In this document: piece after piece, positions 43,643 through 53,591 of the stretch
How positions within the stretch are numbered: position 1 is the stretch's first letter
How the letters are laid out: each line of letters starts with the position of its first letter
Origin: Methylococcaceae bacterium
Lineage (GTDB): Bacteria > Pseudomonadota > Gammaproteobacteria > Methylococcales > Methylomonadaceae
Length of the DNA: 54,162 nt
Direction of reading: 5' to 3'
NCBI GenBank assembly: GCA_006844585.1
Contig: SPJM01000251.1
Coordinates: forward strand, 1-54,162
Notes under the pieces: model-generated
Seen by the model: the letters and a program-made list of their open reading frames with translations, nothing else
What the model was told of the DNA's origin: nothing
Databases searched by the model: none
Made by a program: the position numbers and the translations under genes

Positions 43643-46117
43643 TTAGAATGGGAATTGAGTCGGCGTTTCCGGATTAGCTTCTAGATAACAAGCCACGACT
43701 TGTTCTTGAGTAATACCGATATCCAGTTTTAGTTTTTCCGCCGCCTTCAGTAATATCAGGGCTGAATAAATTTCAGGCTGCTGCATTATCAACAATAAAA
43801 AAGCCCGCTCATCAATAATACCGGACAGCGATTTCGCTAATTTTTCCGGTGGGTATTGATTGACGATTTTATCCGCCTGTTTTTCCAGTTTAAAATAAAC
43901 TGCGTCGGACAAATGGCCGAATAAAACATCAAACGGATCCAACTCGTCCTCTTCGTCGTCGAGGTCTTGTTCGCCGTTCGGATTAAAAATGGCGTTGATA
44001 ATATCAAAGTCGCCGACTTGATTAAATTGTTGGAATTGGTGCAAAAAGTCATTGACCAATATTTCAAGTTTACGATCATCTTCAGCGTGCGCGTCTTCCA
44101 GCAATGACTCCATCGCTAATCGATCATTAAATGAGGCTTTTTCCGGTTTACCGTTGACTTTAGCGATGACTTTATAATAGCGCCAAATATTGTTATCAAA
44201 ATCGCTTGCACCGTTGAATTTACATACGTGACGCAATAATTCATAATGCTGGATATTCAATAAGGTTTCGGTAAATTTGAGTAAAACCGTCTCGCCGTAT
44301 TGTTGCTTTTCAATAGATTGTTTAAGCGGTTTTTTGATTTTTTCCAGCGCCTTATTAATTTCCTCATGTCGCTCTTCTTCGTGATAGAGACTGATAATTT
44401 CAGTTAATTGAGCAAGCCCCGCTTCACTGATCAAGTTGTTCGCGCAAACCGGCAGCGATTTTAAGATTGTTGAAACCGGCACCCCTGTCGCCATTGCTTC
44501 TACGGTCGCCTGAAAATGCATCAGTATCGGATTTTCATAACGGCCGATTAAGACTTGGTGAATTAATCTTAACCCTTGTTTTTTATCTTCCGCAGCAAAA
44601 ACGAAGAAACCGCTCAGTAAATTAATATGATGCTGATATTGTTTACCTAAATTTAATTTTTCCGCTCTTTCGATTTCGGCTTCAAACAAATGAAATTGTT
44701 TTTTTTCTATTTGTTGGTATGCGCGCGCCATATAACTTTTATACATTATTTTTTTGGCGAAAGTATTCAACGGGTCAATCTTTAAAATTTGCGAAGCATA
44801 GTCGGTGACTTTTTTAAAGGCTTTATTCGCGTATGCGGCATTAACGGCAATGATCAAGAAATCAATTTCTTGTGGAAATTGTTGTAAGGATTTCGATAAC
44901 CAGGTACGGAAAATTGAGGATTGCGGCGTTTTTTGATAATGAGTCAAAATATGTTTATAGCTGTCCTTATCCGTCGCATCGTAATCCAGACTCTGCTCCA
45001 ATAAATTAATTTTTTCCTCATCAAATTCCCAATCCGCCAAACGTCTGTAAATTAACGCGATTTTCAAGGCATTTTTTTCAGGGTCTTTTTTCAACGCTTC
45101 CAGGCAATTCTCCCAATACTCACGAGCGTCAAAGGTTTCGTGTTGTCGTTCACACTGAATCGCCTGCATACGATTTAATTCAAATACATTGAATTTACGC
45201 ACTTTCTTTTGAAAATCTTTTATGCCTTTCGGATATGAAGCGAGTAAATATTCACAGTAACGCTGCAACGGCTCGGTCGGCAAAACCGCAGCGTATGTAG
45301 TAATCAAATTAAATATCACTTTTGCGCTGGCGTTTTCATCCAATTTCTGTATGCGGTGAATAAACTCTATCTGTTTTTTATTCAAACCAAGCGATTTGGC
45401 GATGATATTTTGTTGATGATGGCTAACCGAATTCAATATTTGCGGCAAATCTCCGTAATCCGCCAAAAGCGCCGCCAATAACTTGGCAACACCCGCATAA
45501 ATCGAATAGTCGGGGATTTTTTCCAGCAGTGTCCGTATTGTTTGCCTCTCTCCCGTTTGATCAATCAGGGCTTTAATGAGTAAGCTTAAATTTTTAAAGG
45601 CCGAGCGGAACGGTAATTGATTTAACAGCGCGTGAGCTTGTTCATTATCGCCATTTTGATAAGCTTTAAATGCCTGCTGAGCAAGTTGAAAATGTTGATG
45701 AAATTTAGATTCATGCGCAATAGTCGAAACAAAATCAGCTTGTAAAAACAAGGCCTGATAACCGATAAATTCCGCCAACCCCGCATATTGCTTATCAACT
45801 TGAGAGGCGGTTAATTGGCTTAATTGATGAATCGCCTTGTCTGGTTTATTACAATAAATCAACCAGACTATATAAAAATCTTCATCTAAAGGGGTGTCCG
45901 TAAACCGTAAATGATTTTCCCATAATTCCGCCGCTTCCCGAAACATGCCCCTTTCGGCAAAACTTTTCGCTCTGGCGACATAGCTGTGAGCGATTTTTTC
46001 GTTCCACTCCGGTTGATCGGATTCTTGTAACAGTTTTTTATAAAGTTTGATGGCTTCCTGATAATGGCCTGAATTAAATTCGGCCAGCGCCTGTTTTTCT
46101 AAAATGTCAGTAGTCAT
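43643..46117 (-). CDS. Large TPR-like helical-repeat scaffold
   Basis: An 824-residue soluble protein made almost wholly of helical repeats of the TPR type, clearest at 8-30 (ALAEFNSGHYQEAIKLYKKLL), near 345-385 and near 420-450. No signal peptide or membrane span. It is the first gene of a tight operon with the J-like, GrpE-like, Hsp70 and zinc-ribbon genes (gaps of 10 bases or overlaps). A scaffold or client adaptor for the Hsp70 set is the natural suggestion, without direct evidence. Confidence 0.82.
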   Translation of the reverse strand: MTTDILEKQALAEFNSGHYQEAIKLYKKLLQESDQPEWNEKIAHSYVARAKSFAERGMFREAAELWENHLRFTDTPLDEDFYIVWLIYCNKPDKAIHQLSQLTASQVDKQYAGLAEFIGYQALFLQADFVSTIAHESKFHQHFQLAQQAFKAYQNGDNEQAHALLNQLPFRSAFKNLSLLIKALIDQTGERQTIRTLLEKIPDYSIYAGVAKLLAALLADYGDLPQILNSVSHHQQNIIAKSLGLNKKQIEFIHRIQKLDENASAKVIFNLITTYAAVLPTEPLQRYCEYLLASYPKGIKDFQKKVRKFNVFELNRMQAIQCERQHETFDAREYWENCLEALKKDPEKNALKIALIYRRLADWEFDEEKINLLEQSLDYDATDKDSYKHILTHYQKTPQSSIFRTWLSKSLQQFPQEIDFLIIAVNAAYANKAFKKVTDYASQILKIDPLNTFAKKIMYKSYMARAYQQIEKKQFHLFEAEIERAEKLNLGKQYQHHINLLSGFFVFAAEDKKQGLRLIHQVLIGRYENPILMHFQATVEAMATGVPVSTILKSLPVCANNLISEAGLAQLTEIISLYHEEERHEEINKALEKIKKPLKQSIEKQQYGETVLLKFTETLLNIQHYELLRHVCKFNGASDFDNNIWRYYKVIAKVNGKPEKASFNDRLAMESLLEDAHAEDDRKLEILVNDFLHQFQQFNQVGDFDIINAIFNPNGEQDLDDEEDELDPFDVLFGHLSDAVYFKLEKQADKIVNQYPPEKLAKSLSGIIDERAFLLLIMQQPEIYSALILLKAAEKLKLDIGITQEQVVACYLEANPETPTQFPF

Positions 46118-46169
46118 TAATTTACATGTTGATAGACAATCAAACTTTAGCTTGAGTGTCGAAAAAAAA

Positions 46170-46607
46170 CTAAGTTAGAGAATTAACTCCTTGATTAGCC
46201 AATTGATCGGCTTTTTCGTTGCCCGGATTGCCGGCATGGCCTTTCACCCACACCCACTCTACTTCATGTCTTTGTAGGGCTTGATCTAAAGCGCGCCATA
46301 AATCTTCATTTTTAACCGGTTTTTTAGCGGCGGTTTTCCAGCCTCTTTTTTTCCAGTTGTCCATCCATTCGGTAATGCCTTGCAACACATATTTGGAATC
46401 GGTGTGTAATTGTACTTGGCAAGCACGATTTAGGGTTTCCAAAGCCTTTATGGCTGCGGTTAATTCCATGCGGTTGTTGGTGGTTTCCGCTTCGCCGCCG
46501 AACAGTTCTTTTTCTTTGTTTTTATAGCGAAAATAAACGCCCCAACCGCCCGGCCCAGGATTTCCCTTGCAAGCGCCGTCGGTATAAATAATTACCGTTT
46601 CAGTCAT
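46170..46607 (-). CDS. rnhA: Ribonuclease HI
   Basis: A 145-residue enzyme that cuts the RNA strand of RNA-DNA hybrids. The catalytic acids are visible: D in [12 protein letters not shown] (D10), E in [10 protein letters not shown] in HTDSKYV, and the final D in NEKADQLAN, with the [13 protein letters not shown] loop. The length is close to the E. coli protein. It starts nine bases after the methyltransferase gene, the same order as yafS-rnhA in enteric bacteria. Confidence 0.96.
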   Translation of the reverse strand: MTETVIIYTDGACKGNPGPGGWGVYFRYKNKEKELFGGEAETTNNRMELTAAIKALETLNRACQVQLHTDSKYVLQGITEWMDNWKKRGWKTAAKKPVKNEDLWRALDQALQRHEVEWVWVKGHAGNPGNEKADQLANQGVNSLT

Positions 46608-46616
46608 AGATAGTGA

Positions 46617-47303
46617 TTAAGATTTCGAAGATGTGACCAATTGTGAGCGTGTCTGCGTATTCATGCCGACAGGTATTAAAGTATACCTTTTTTTGACCGC
46701 TTTGACCCCGTAAGCCATCGAAAAAAAACTGCTTCTACACAATTTAAAAGCGCCTGGTCGAATAGTGAAGGTATCGATATTAAATTCCACGGTATGAATG
46801 ATGCCGAAGTTCATTAACTTCAACCAATCATGAACCCGCAGTCTGGAAATAAAATGATTCTGAAAAGCGCCGGACAACTTACTCTCTAACAGGAATTGAT
46901 ACCTTACTGAAAAACTGAAAGGGTTAAAGGATAAAATAATCAACTCGCCCCCCGCTTTTAAAACCCGCTCGACTTCTCTTAATGTTTGAAATCGATGTTT
47001 GTCAAACTCCAAAAGATGGGGCAATATAATCAAATCTACGGAATCGCTTTGAAAAGGCAAGGAATGCGAGTTACCGGTAATGATATGGGCTTTTTTGTCA
47101 CCATGAGCATCGACATCCAAAATATAATAATTTTGATATAGGGAACAGTCTATAAAACCGCATTCCCAATCCAAACCGCCGATTTGTAACTGATTTTGTT
47201 TGCAGCTCACGGTAATGGAACGCTTCAAATATTGACTTTCCATGGTTTGTAACAATTTGCCTCTAGGCGATTGATACATTGAAAATAAAAATTTTCTTTT
47301 CAT
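46617..47303 (-). CDS. SAM-dependent methyltransferase, YafS-like
   Basis: A 228-residue class I methyltransferase of the Methyltransf_11 kind. Motifs: YYILDVDAHGDKK in the SAM region, SLPFQSDSVDLIILPHLLEF, and VERVLKAGGELIILSFNPFS. The usual GxGxG is degenerate, so the exact substrate cannot be given. It precedes rnhA as in many gammaproteobacteria and is divergent from mltD across 75 bp. The gloB gene that stands between mltD and yafS in E. coli is missing here. Confidence 0.85.
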   Translation of the reverse strand: MKRKFLFSMYQSPRGKLLQTMESQYLKRSITVSCKQNQLQIGGLDWECGFIDCSLYQNYYILDVDAHGDKKAHIITGNSHSLPFQSDSVDLIILPHLLEFDKHRFQTLREVERVLKAGGELIILSFNPFSFSVRYQFLLESKLSGAFQNHFISRLRVHDWLKLMNFGIIHTVEFNIDTFTIRPGAFKLCRSSFFSMAYGVKAVKKRYTLIPVGMNTQTRSQLVTSSKS

Positions 47304-47378
47304 CGGCTATAGGTAAACCTTATCAAATAGAGCTATAATCAACACTTTACAGGTATAAATCTCAAAAAGTTCTATATT

Positions 47379-48791
47379 ATGCGCTTAACAAAAACAACCT
47401 TATACAGCTTATCTATCCCGCTTGTATTCCTGGTTGGGTGCGCACAACAAGCTCCAACGCATCGCATTATCAGCGAATTACCGGCGGAAGCAATCTCAAT
47501 AGACAGCCATACTACGCCTTTGGTTGCAAAACCGGCAGAAGATCTTACTTTTATGGATGCGGAAAAGCTGATTAAATCCGCTCATCAAATCGAACCGGTG
47601 GAAATCAAGCCGGTTTGGGATAGAATCCGCGCATTATACGGGCTATCGACAAAAAATAATAAACGCATCGAAAAAGAAATTAAACGTTATGCGCTTTATC
47701 CGGATTTATTATTGCAAATTCAAGAACGCGCAGCGCCATACATGCATTTTATTATAAATGAAATTGAGGCAAAACAATTACCCGGTGAATTGGCGTTGCT
47801 GCCGATTGTGGAAAGCGCTTTCAAACCGTTGGCCTTGTCGCGCGCCAAAGCCTCCGGTTTATGGCAATTCATCCCTTCCACCGGCAAGTATTTCGGCTTG
47901 CAGCAAAACTGGTGGTATGACGGTCGGCGGGACGTAATCGCATCCACTCAAGCGGCCACAGACTATTTGAAACAACTGAGCGAATATTATAATGGTGATT
48001 GGGAGCTGGCTCTGGCTTCCTATAATGCCGGCAAGGGAAGAATCAACCGTGCTATCAGAAAAAATAAAAGGCGAGGCAAAAAAACGCATTATTGGTCGTT
48101 AAAATTGCCTAGAGAAACCATGCATTATGTCCCCCGGCTATTGGCCATCGCTAAAATTTTCGCCGACCCGTTGAAATATAATGTCAAGCTAAAAGACATA
48201 CCCGATCAACCCTATTTCACCGAAGTTAAATTAAAAGCGCCTTTGGATCTGGCCAAGGCGGCGGAATTGGCGGAAACGCCTATAGAAGAGTTTATGCATT
48301 TGAACCCTGGCTTCAACCGGTGGAGCACCTCCCCGGAAGGCTCTCAACGTTTATTGATTCCGACTGCAAAAGTCGATCGATTTAAAGAGAAATTAGCCTC
48401 ATTGCCGGATGACCAGCGTATTAAATGGAAACGCCACAAAATAGCCAAAGGCGAAACGCTTAGCGATATTGCCCGCCTGCATAAAACCTCGGTTCTCTCT
48501 ATCAAGAAAGTCAACCATTTGAGCGGAAATCGAATCAGCACCGGTAAACATTTATTAATACCGGTTTCTCACCGACCGCAAAAACATATTTTATTAACTG
48601 AGATTGAATCACAGAAACTAATCTATACCGTTAAAAAAGGCGATTCTTTTTGGCGAATTGCCCGTAAATTCTCAGTGTCTTCTCGCGATATTGCGCGTTG
48701 GAATAATTTATCCCTTCGTAAATACCTCAAACCCGGCCAAAAACTCACCATTAAAAAACCTGTCGCTACCACCGTTGCTGCGCGTTCCTAA
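47379..48791 (+). CDS. mltD: Membrane-bound lytic transglycosylase D
   Basis: A 470-residue lipoprotein that cleaves peptidoglycan glycan strands. Lipobox FLVGC with C21, SLT domain at about 115-230 with catalytic E145 in LLPIVESAFKP and GLWQFIPSTGKYFGL, ASYNAGKGRINRA, and two LysM peptidoglycan-binding repeats at about 352-395 and 412-458. Two LysM repeats are normal for the family. Divergent from the methyltransferase gene. Confidence 0.95.
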   Translation: MRLTKTTLYSLSIPLVFLVGCAQQAPTHRIISELPAEAISIDSHTTPLVAKPAEDLTFMDAEKLIKSAHQIEPVEIKPVWDRIRALYGLSTKNNKRIEKEIKRYALYPDLLLQIQERAAPYMHFIINEIEAKQLPGELALLPIVESAFKPLALSRAKASGLWQFIPSTGKYFGLQQNWWYDGRRDVIASTQAATDYLKQLSEYYNGDWELALASYNAGKGRINRAIRKNKRRGKKTHYWSLKLPRETMHYVPRLLAIAKIFADPLKYNVKLKDIPDQPYFTEVKLKAPLDLAKAAELAETPIEEFMHLNPGFNRWSTSPEGSQRLLIPTAKVDRFKEKLASLPDDQRIKWKRHKIAKGETLSDIARLHKTSVLSIKKVNHLSGNRISTGKHLLIPVSHRPQKHILLTEIESQKLIYTVKKGDSFWRIARKFSVSSRDIARWNNLSLRKYLKPGQKLTIKKPVATTVAARS

Positions 48792-48935
48792 CCCTCTTCG
48801 ACGCCACTTCTTTAAATCAATTGATTTCGGATAAAAACAATCTGCTAAAATAAAAGGCTTAAGGAATGGGCGCTTATTTAGTGAACGTTCCTAAATTCGA
48901 TTTACGAAAGATTTATCCTGATTTTGGTTAGCTAA

Positions 48936-50942
48936 ATGCGCATTATTATTTTCATAAACAAACAATTGTTATTATTATTGCTTTGTTGTCTGCCATTCAC
49001 TGCTCAAGCTAATTTTGATACGCTGGCTTTGAAACGCTTGCCTCTGGAAGAATTAGCCGATTTAGATATTTTAGTCACTTCTGCAGGCAAAAAAGAGCAG
49101 CCTCTTTCCGACACCCCTGCGGCGGTTTTTGTCATCAACAGCGATGACATTAAAAACAGCGGCGCTGCCACCCTCCCGGATGTATTGAGAATGGCGCCCG
49201 GTATTCAAGTGGCTCGGATTGATGTCAATAAGTGGTCGGTGACCGCTCGCGGCTTTAGCGGACGATTTGCAAATAAATTGCTGGTAATGATTGACGGCCG
49301 CACCGTCTATAACCCCTTATTTTCAGGCGTTTATTGGGACACTCAAAATGCGCAATTGGAAAATATAGATCGCATTGAGATTATTCGCGGCCCCGGCGCG
49401 GCCATTTGGGGCGCCAATGCCGTTAACGGCGTTATTAATATCATTACCAAAACCGCTCAACAAACCCAAGGCGGCATGATCAGCGCAGGCGTCGGCGATG
49501 AAATGCAGCAAGGATTCGCGCGTTACGGCGGGCAAATTAATCCGCAAATGCATTACAGAGTTTATGCTGACTTCAATAATCACCAAGATTCAGTCGATGA
49601 AGATAATCGCGACACAGCCGATCAATGGGATCAGACCCAAGGCGGCTTTAGATTGGACTGGCAAGCGGATAAAAAAAATTCCCTGACTCTGATCGGTGAT
49701 TATTATGACGGTTCATCCGGTCATAATTTGGCGAAAATACCCACTTTAGTAGCGCCTTTTTACAATACCAATGACCAGCGCATCGATTTCTACGGCGGAA
49801 ACATCAGCAATACCTGGCGACATCAGTTCAATGAAGAAAATCGATTCAAAGTCAAACTATATTATGATTTTGTGGGTAGAGAAAGTGATGACTTTAAACA
49901 ACGCTTTGAAACCCTGGATTTGGAAGTCAATCAACAATTTAAAACCGCCGATTGGAACGAAATAAATTGGGGTATCGGTTACCGCGTCATCTTCGATAAA
50001 TTACACGGTTATGCTGACATCACATTACAACCGGAAAAACGCAACACCCAATTATTCAGCGCCTTTATTCAGGATGAGATCACTTTAATCCCGAATACTT
50101 TAAAATCCACCATTGCTCTACGTTTTGAACATAATGATTTTAGCGGTGATGAATGGCAACCCACCGCGCGTTTACTGTGGACGCCGAATAAAGAGAACAG
50201 TTTTTGGCTGGCCTTTTCCCGAGCTGTCAGAACCCCTACTCGCTCGGTTGATATTCGCATTGATCAACGCGTAATTCCAGGCGCCCCTCCTCGCTTAATC
50301 GCCATTTTCGGCAATCCGCAAATCGATTCGGAAGAAGTAATCGCCTATGAGGCCGGTTATCGATTTATCAGTCCGAACGGCATTAATTTTGATCTATCCT
50401 TTTTTTATAATCAATATGAAAAGTTACGAACATTTGAAAACGGCGCGCCAGGTTTGGAAACCCTGCCGACGCCGCATATATTAATTCCGGTTACCACGGG
50501 CAATAATATGCACGGTGAAAGTTATGGATTTGAAGCCGCCGCACACTGGCAAGTTAACAAAAAACTTTCATTGCATGCCGCCTATTCTTTAACAAAAATT
50601 AATTTAAAAACGGTCAATAACAGTCTGGATGCTACATCGGTAGCCGCAGAAGGCGAAACGCCGCAACAACAGTTTTCATTACGCAGCTATTTGAAATTTG
50701 CCGCCGATTGGTCCGGACATTTTTGGTTTCGCTACGTGGATAGCCTACCGGCACAACATATCAATGATTATGTATCTTTAGACGCCAAGTTAGCGTGGCG
50801 GGTCTCCGAACAATTACAATTATCGGTTAGCGGGCATGATTTATTGGATTCAAAAAGGGTGGAATATAATCCTGAAGTGTTGAATATCGCCGCCAGCCAG
50901 GTAGAACGTAGCGTATTCGGCAAGATCATATGGACATTTTAA
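48936..50942 (+). CDS. TonB-dependent outer-membrane receptor
   Basis: A 668-residue receptor with a signal peptide (cleaved near AQA-NFD), a plug domain (about 45-165, DTPAAVFVINSDDIKNSG, RGFSGRFANKLLVMIDGR, IEIIRGPGAAIWGANAVNGVINI written here in part), and a 22-strand barrel ending with Phe. The ligand is unknown and no cobalamin or TPP riboswitch is seen in the 144 bases upstream. It is followed by a YfiR-like gene and a GGDEF-EAL gene, a recurring trio in gammaproteobacteria in which the receptor probably feeds a cyclic-di-GMP signal. Confidence 0.92.
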   Translation: MRIIIFINKQLLLLLLCCLPFTAQANFDTLALKRLPLEELADLDILVTSAGKKEQPLSDTPAAVFVINSDDIKNSGAATLPDVLRMAPGIQVARIDVNKWSVTARGFSGRFANKLLVMIDGRTVYNPLFSGVYWDTQNAQLENIDRIEIIRGPGAAIWGANAVNGVINIITKTAQQTQGGMISAGVGDEMQQGFARYGGQINPQMHYRVYADFNNHQDSVDEDNRDTADQWDQTQGGFRLDWQADKKNSLTLIGDYYDGSSGHNLAKIPTLVAPFYNTNDQRIDFYGGNISNTWRHQFNEENRFKVKLYYDFVGRESDDFKQRFETLDLEVNQQFKTADWNEINWGIGYRVIFDKLHGYADITLQPEKRNTQLFSAFIQDEITLIPNTLKSTIALRFEHNDFSGDEWQPTARLLWTPNKENSFWLAFSRAVRTPTRSVDIRIDQRVIPGAPPRLIAIFGNPQIDSEEVIAYEAGYRFISPNGINFDLSFFYNQYEKLRTFENGAPGLETLPTPHILIPVTTGNNMHGESYGFEAAAHWQVNKKLSLHAAYSLTKINLKTVNNSLDATSVAAEGETPQQQFSLRSYLKFAADWSGHFWFRYVDSLPAQHINDYVSLDAKLAWRVSEQLQLSVSGHDLLDSKRVEYNPEVLNIAASQVERSVFGKIIWTF

Positions 50943-50984
50943 CTCGACTATTTCGTTGAAACGGCATAAGAAAGGCTGAGTTAA

Positions 50985-51557
50985 TTGTATATTAGCGGTT
51001 TGAGTCATCGAATGAGGTCGACAATTAAACGATATTGTATTGTTAAATTATTATTGGCCTTTTGTCTTGTTTTATCCAATATTACCTTTGCCAAACCTGA
51101 CAGCTATAGCGATCGGGAAAATCAATTAAAATCGGTTTATATGATTCATTTCGCCGAACTGACCCGCTGGCCGGAAAGCGTCATGGCGGCGGAAACCTTT
51201 AATATCTGCTTATATCAAAACACTACTTTACAGCCTTACCTGAATGAATTAAAGAAAGAGCCGGTTATCGGCAAACCTTTACGCCTTATTGTGATTGATG
51301 AACTTGAACAGGAACATGATTGTCACATTCTTTACTTTTCAGAAGATCATACAGATAATCCGGATTTGATCAATCAAGCCAATCGCAATGCTTTTTTATT
51401 AGTCGGAAATTCCCGTCTATTTATTCAAAACAATGGTTCGATTAGTTTTAATATCGCCAACAACAAACTAAAACTCATTATCAATTTAGCGCCAATTCGC
51501 CAAAAAGGGATGGATATCAATTCCAAATTATTACGAATTTCCGAGGTTGTGGAATAA
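50985..51557 (+). CDS. YfiR-like periplasmic protein (DUF4154)
   Basis: A protein of up to 190 residues. The DUF4154/YfiR domain covers about 48-190 (QLKSVYMIHFAELTRWPES, DCHILYF, NRNAFLLVGNSRLFI, ISFNIANNKLKLIINLAPIR). A signal sequence lies at about 18-36. The start is open: TTG 50985 has AAAGG about ten bases upstream, and ATG 51012 is in frame but has only a weak site. In YfiBNR-type systems the periplasmic YfiR restrains a membrane diguanylate cyclase, and the next gene is such an enzyme, nine bases on. Confidence 0.85.
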   Translation: MYISGLSHRMRSTIKRYCIVKLLLAFCLVLSNITFAKPDSYSDRENQLKSVYMIHFAELTRWPESVMAAETFNICLYQNTTLQPYLNELKKEPVIGKPLRLIVIDELEQEHDCHILYFSEDHTDNPDLINQANRNAFLLVGNSRLFIQNNGSISFNIANNKLKLIINLAPIRQKGMDINSKLLRISEVVE

Positions 51558-51566
51558 AACCGGTTT

Positions 51567-53591
51567 ATGTATCGTTCAATAAAAAGCAAACTCATCATTA
51601 ATTTTTTGGCCACTACTCTGGTCGCATTATTTATTTCCGGGCTTTCATTTGTTATTTTAGACATTCATTCAGTGAAACAAACGCTGACTCAACGACTCAC
51701 CGTTCAGTGTGAAGTCATCGCCTCCAACTCCACCGTCGCCATTTTTTTTAACGACCGGGAAACCACTCATGAAATCCTCAGCGCATTACAAAGCGACCAA
51801 GAGATAGTTAGCGCATCGGTTATTAAAGGCGACAAAATCTTTGCTTCTTATCAACGACAACTGCCTGTCAACAATGATTTTGAATGGCTGTTAAATTTTT
51901 TTTTCGAGCCTACCATTAATTTAATCCAACCAGTCATCTATAGAGACCGTGAGATTGCCCGTTTACAGATCATTTCCGACTACCCTTCTCTGCACGAAAA
52001 TTTAAAACGTCAGGGTCTGATATCAGCGGCTGTTTTATTAGCGGCGTTTGTCGCCAGTTTAATCATTGCCGGCTATTTACAATACGTGTTTTTAAAACCC
52101 ATACGCCAATTATTGGCGATCACTCAAAAAGTTGCTAAATATAAAGATTATCAACTTAAAGTTGAAGTCAACAGTCAGGATGAATTAAAAACACTGGCGG
52201 ATCACTTCAATATCATGCTTGAACAAATCAATAAACGTGATCAAACTCTGGAAGATGAAGTACACAATCGCACCAAAGAATTGATTGAGTTAAATAAAAC
52301 CTTGGATTACCGCGCTCATCATGATGGTTTAACCCAACTCTTTAATCGTCAGTTATTCAATGATGACTTACAAAAAGCGATAGATAATGCGGAGCGCAAT
52401 GAAAATCAATTTGCTGTGTTATTTATGGATCTGGATCATTTTAAATTGATCAATGATACTTTCGGCCATGACTTTGGCGATCAAATCCTTTGCGAAACAG
52501 CCAATCGACTTTCTCGTTGTGTGCGTAAAACCGATACCTTAGCCAGAATGGGCGGCGACGAATTTACCATTTTAGTCTCCGATGTGCGGCGTACCGAGGA
52601 TATCATTCAATTTGTCGACAAGATATTGCAAATTTTTCAGCAACCGTTTTTTTTACAAAGCAAAGAGCTTTTCATCAAACCCAGTATCGGCATCAGTTGT
52701 TATCCGACAGACGGCAGAACCGCGTTTACCTTACAAAAAAATGCCGATACCGCCATGTATTCGGCAAAATCCGATGGCGGCAACCGCTTTCATTTCTTTT
52801 CGGAAAAAATGAGTGAACAAGTTAAAAAACGAATTACCTTGGAAACGGAACTGCATAAGGCTCTGCGAAATAATGAATTCATTATTTATTATCAACCATT
52901 AGTTGATAATAATTCGAATTTAATCGGATTTGAAGCATTGATCCGTTGGAATCATCCGGAAAAAGGAATGATTTCACCGGATGATTTCATTACGGTTGCC
53001 GAGGAAACCGGCCAAATTATCGACATAGGCCGCTGGGTTATCGAACACGTTTGTCTACAATTGGTTCGCTGGCGTCGATTGAATTATCAACCGGTTCCAA
53101 TTCATTGCAATATCTCACCGAAACAATTTAATGCAGATCTGGTTCATGACATTACTCAACAATTAAAAAAATTTAACATACCCGCTGATTTATTGGGTTG
53201 CGAAATCACCGAAAATATTTTTGTTCAAGATATCGAACAATCCAGCCAAATTATTCAAGATTTACATGAAGCGGGAATCCATTTATCTATCGACGATTTC
53301 GGCACCGGTTATTCTTCTTTAGCTTATTTAATAAGATTCCCCATCAATGCGTTAAAAATTGACCAGAGTTTTGTTAAAGACTTAATGGAAAATCAGGAAA
53401 ACGCCTCGCTGGTCAAAGGCATAATCAATTTAGCGCATAGCTTAAATCTCAGCACTATCGCCGAAGGCATAGAAACCTATCAGCACCGGCAATTTTTAAT
53501 AGAACATGGCTGTGACTTATTGCAAGGCTATTATTTCGCAAAACCCTTGCCCGAAGAGCAAGCGACTGAATGGCTGCAATTAAATCATTAA
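51567..53591 (+). CDS. Membrane GGDEF-EAL protein with CHASE8-like sensor
   Basis: A 674-residue protein. Two membrane helices (about 10-33 and 148-172) enclose a periplasmic CHASE8-like domain (NSTVAIFFNDRETTHEILSAL). HAMP (about 172-225), GGDEF domain with intact RMGGDEFTIL and an RxxD inhibitory site (RKTD), then EAL domain with FEALIRW, EITENIF and DDFGTGYSSLAYL. Both cyclase and phosphodiesterase active sites look intact, so net direction is set by the signal. The CHASE8 domain is the part on which YfiR acts in the YfiN system, in line with the gene just upstream. Confidence 0.92.
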   Translation: MYRSIKSKLIINFLATTLVALFISGLSFVILDIHSVKQTLTQRLTVQCEVIASNSTVAIFFNDRETTHEILSALQSDQEIVSASVIKGDKIFASYQRQLPVNNDFEWLLNFFFEPTINLIQPVIYRDREIARLQIISDYPSLHENLKRQGLISAAVLLAAFVASLIIAGYLQYVFLKPIRQLLAITQKVAKYKDYQLKVEVNSQDELKTLADHFNIMLEQINKRDQTLEDEVHNRTKELIELNKTLDYRAHHDGLTQLFNRQLFNDDLQKAIDNAERNENQFAVLFMDLDHFKLINDTFGHDFGDQILCETANRLSRCVRKTDTLARMGGDEFTILVSDVRRTEDIIQFVDKILQIFQQPFFLQSKELFIKPSIGISCYPTDGRTAFTLQKNADTAMYSAKSDGGNRFHFFSEKMSEQVKKRITLETELHKALRNNEFIIYYQPLVDNNSNLIGFEALIRWNHPEKGMISPDDFITVAEETGQIIDIGRWVIEHVCLQLVRWRRLNYQPVPIHCNISPKQFNADLVHDITQQLKKFNIPADLLGCEITENIFVQDIEQSSQIIQDLHEAGIHLSIDDFGTGYSSLAYLIRFPINALKIDQSFVKDLMENQENASLVKGIINLAHSLNLSTIAEGIETYQHRQFLIEHGCDLLQGYYFAKPLPEEQATEWLQLNH

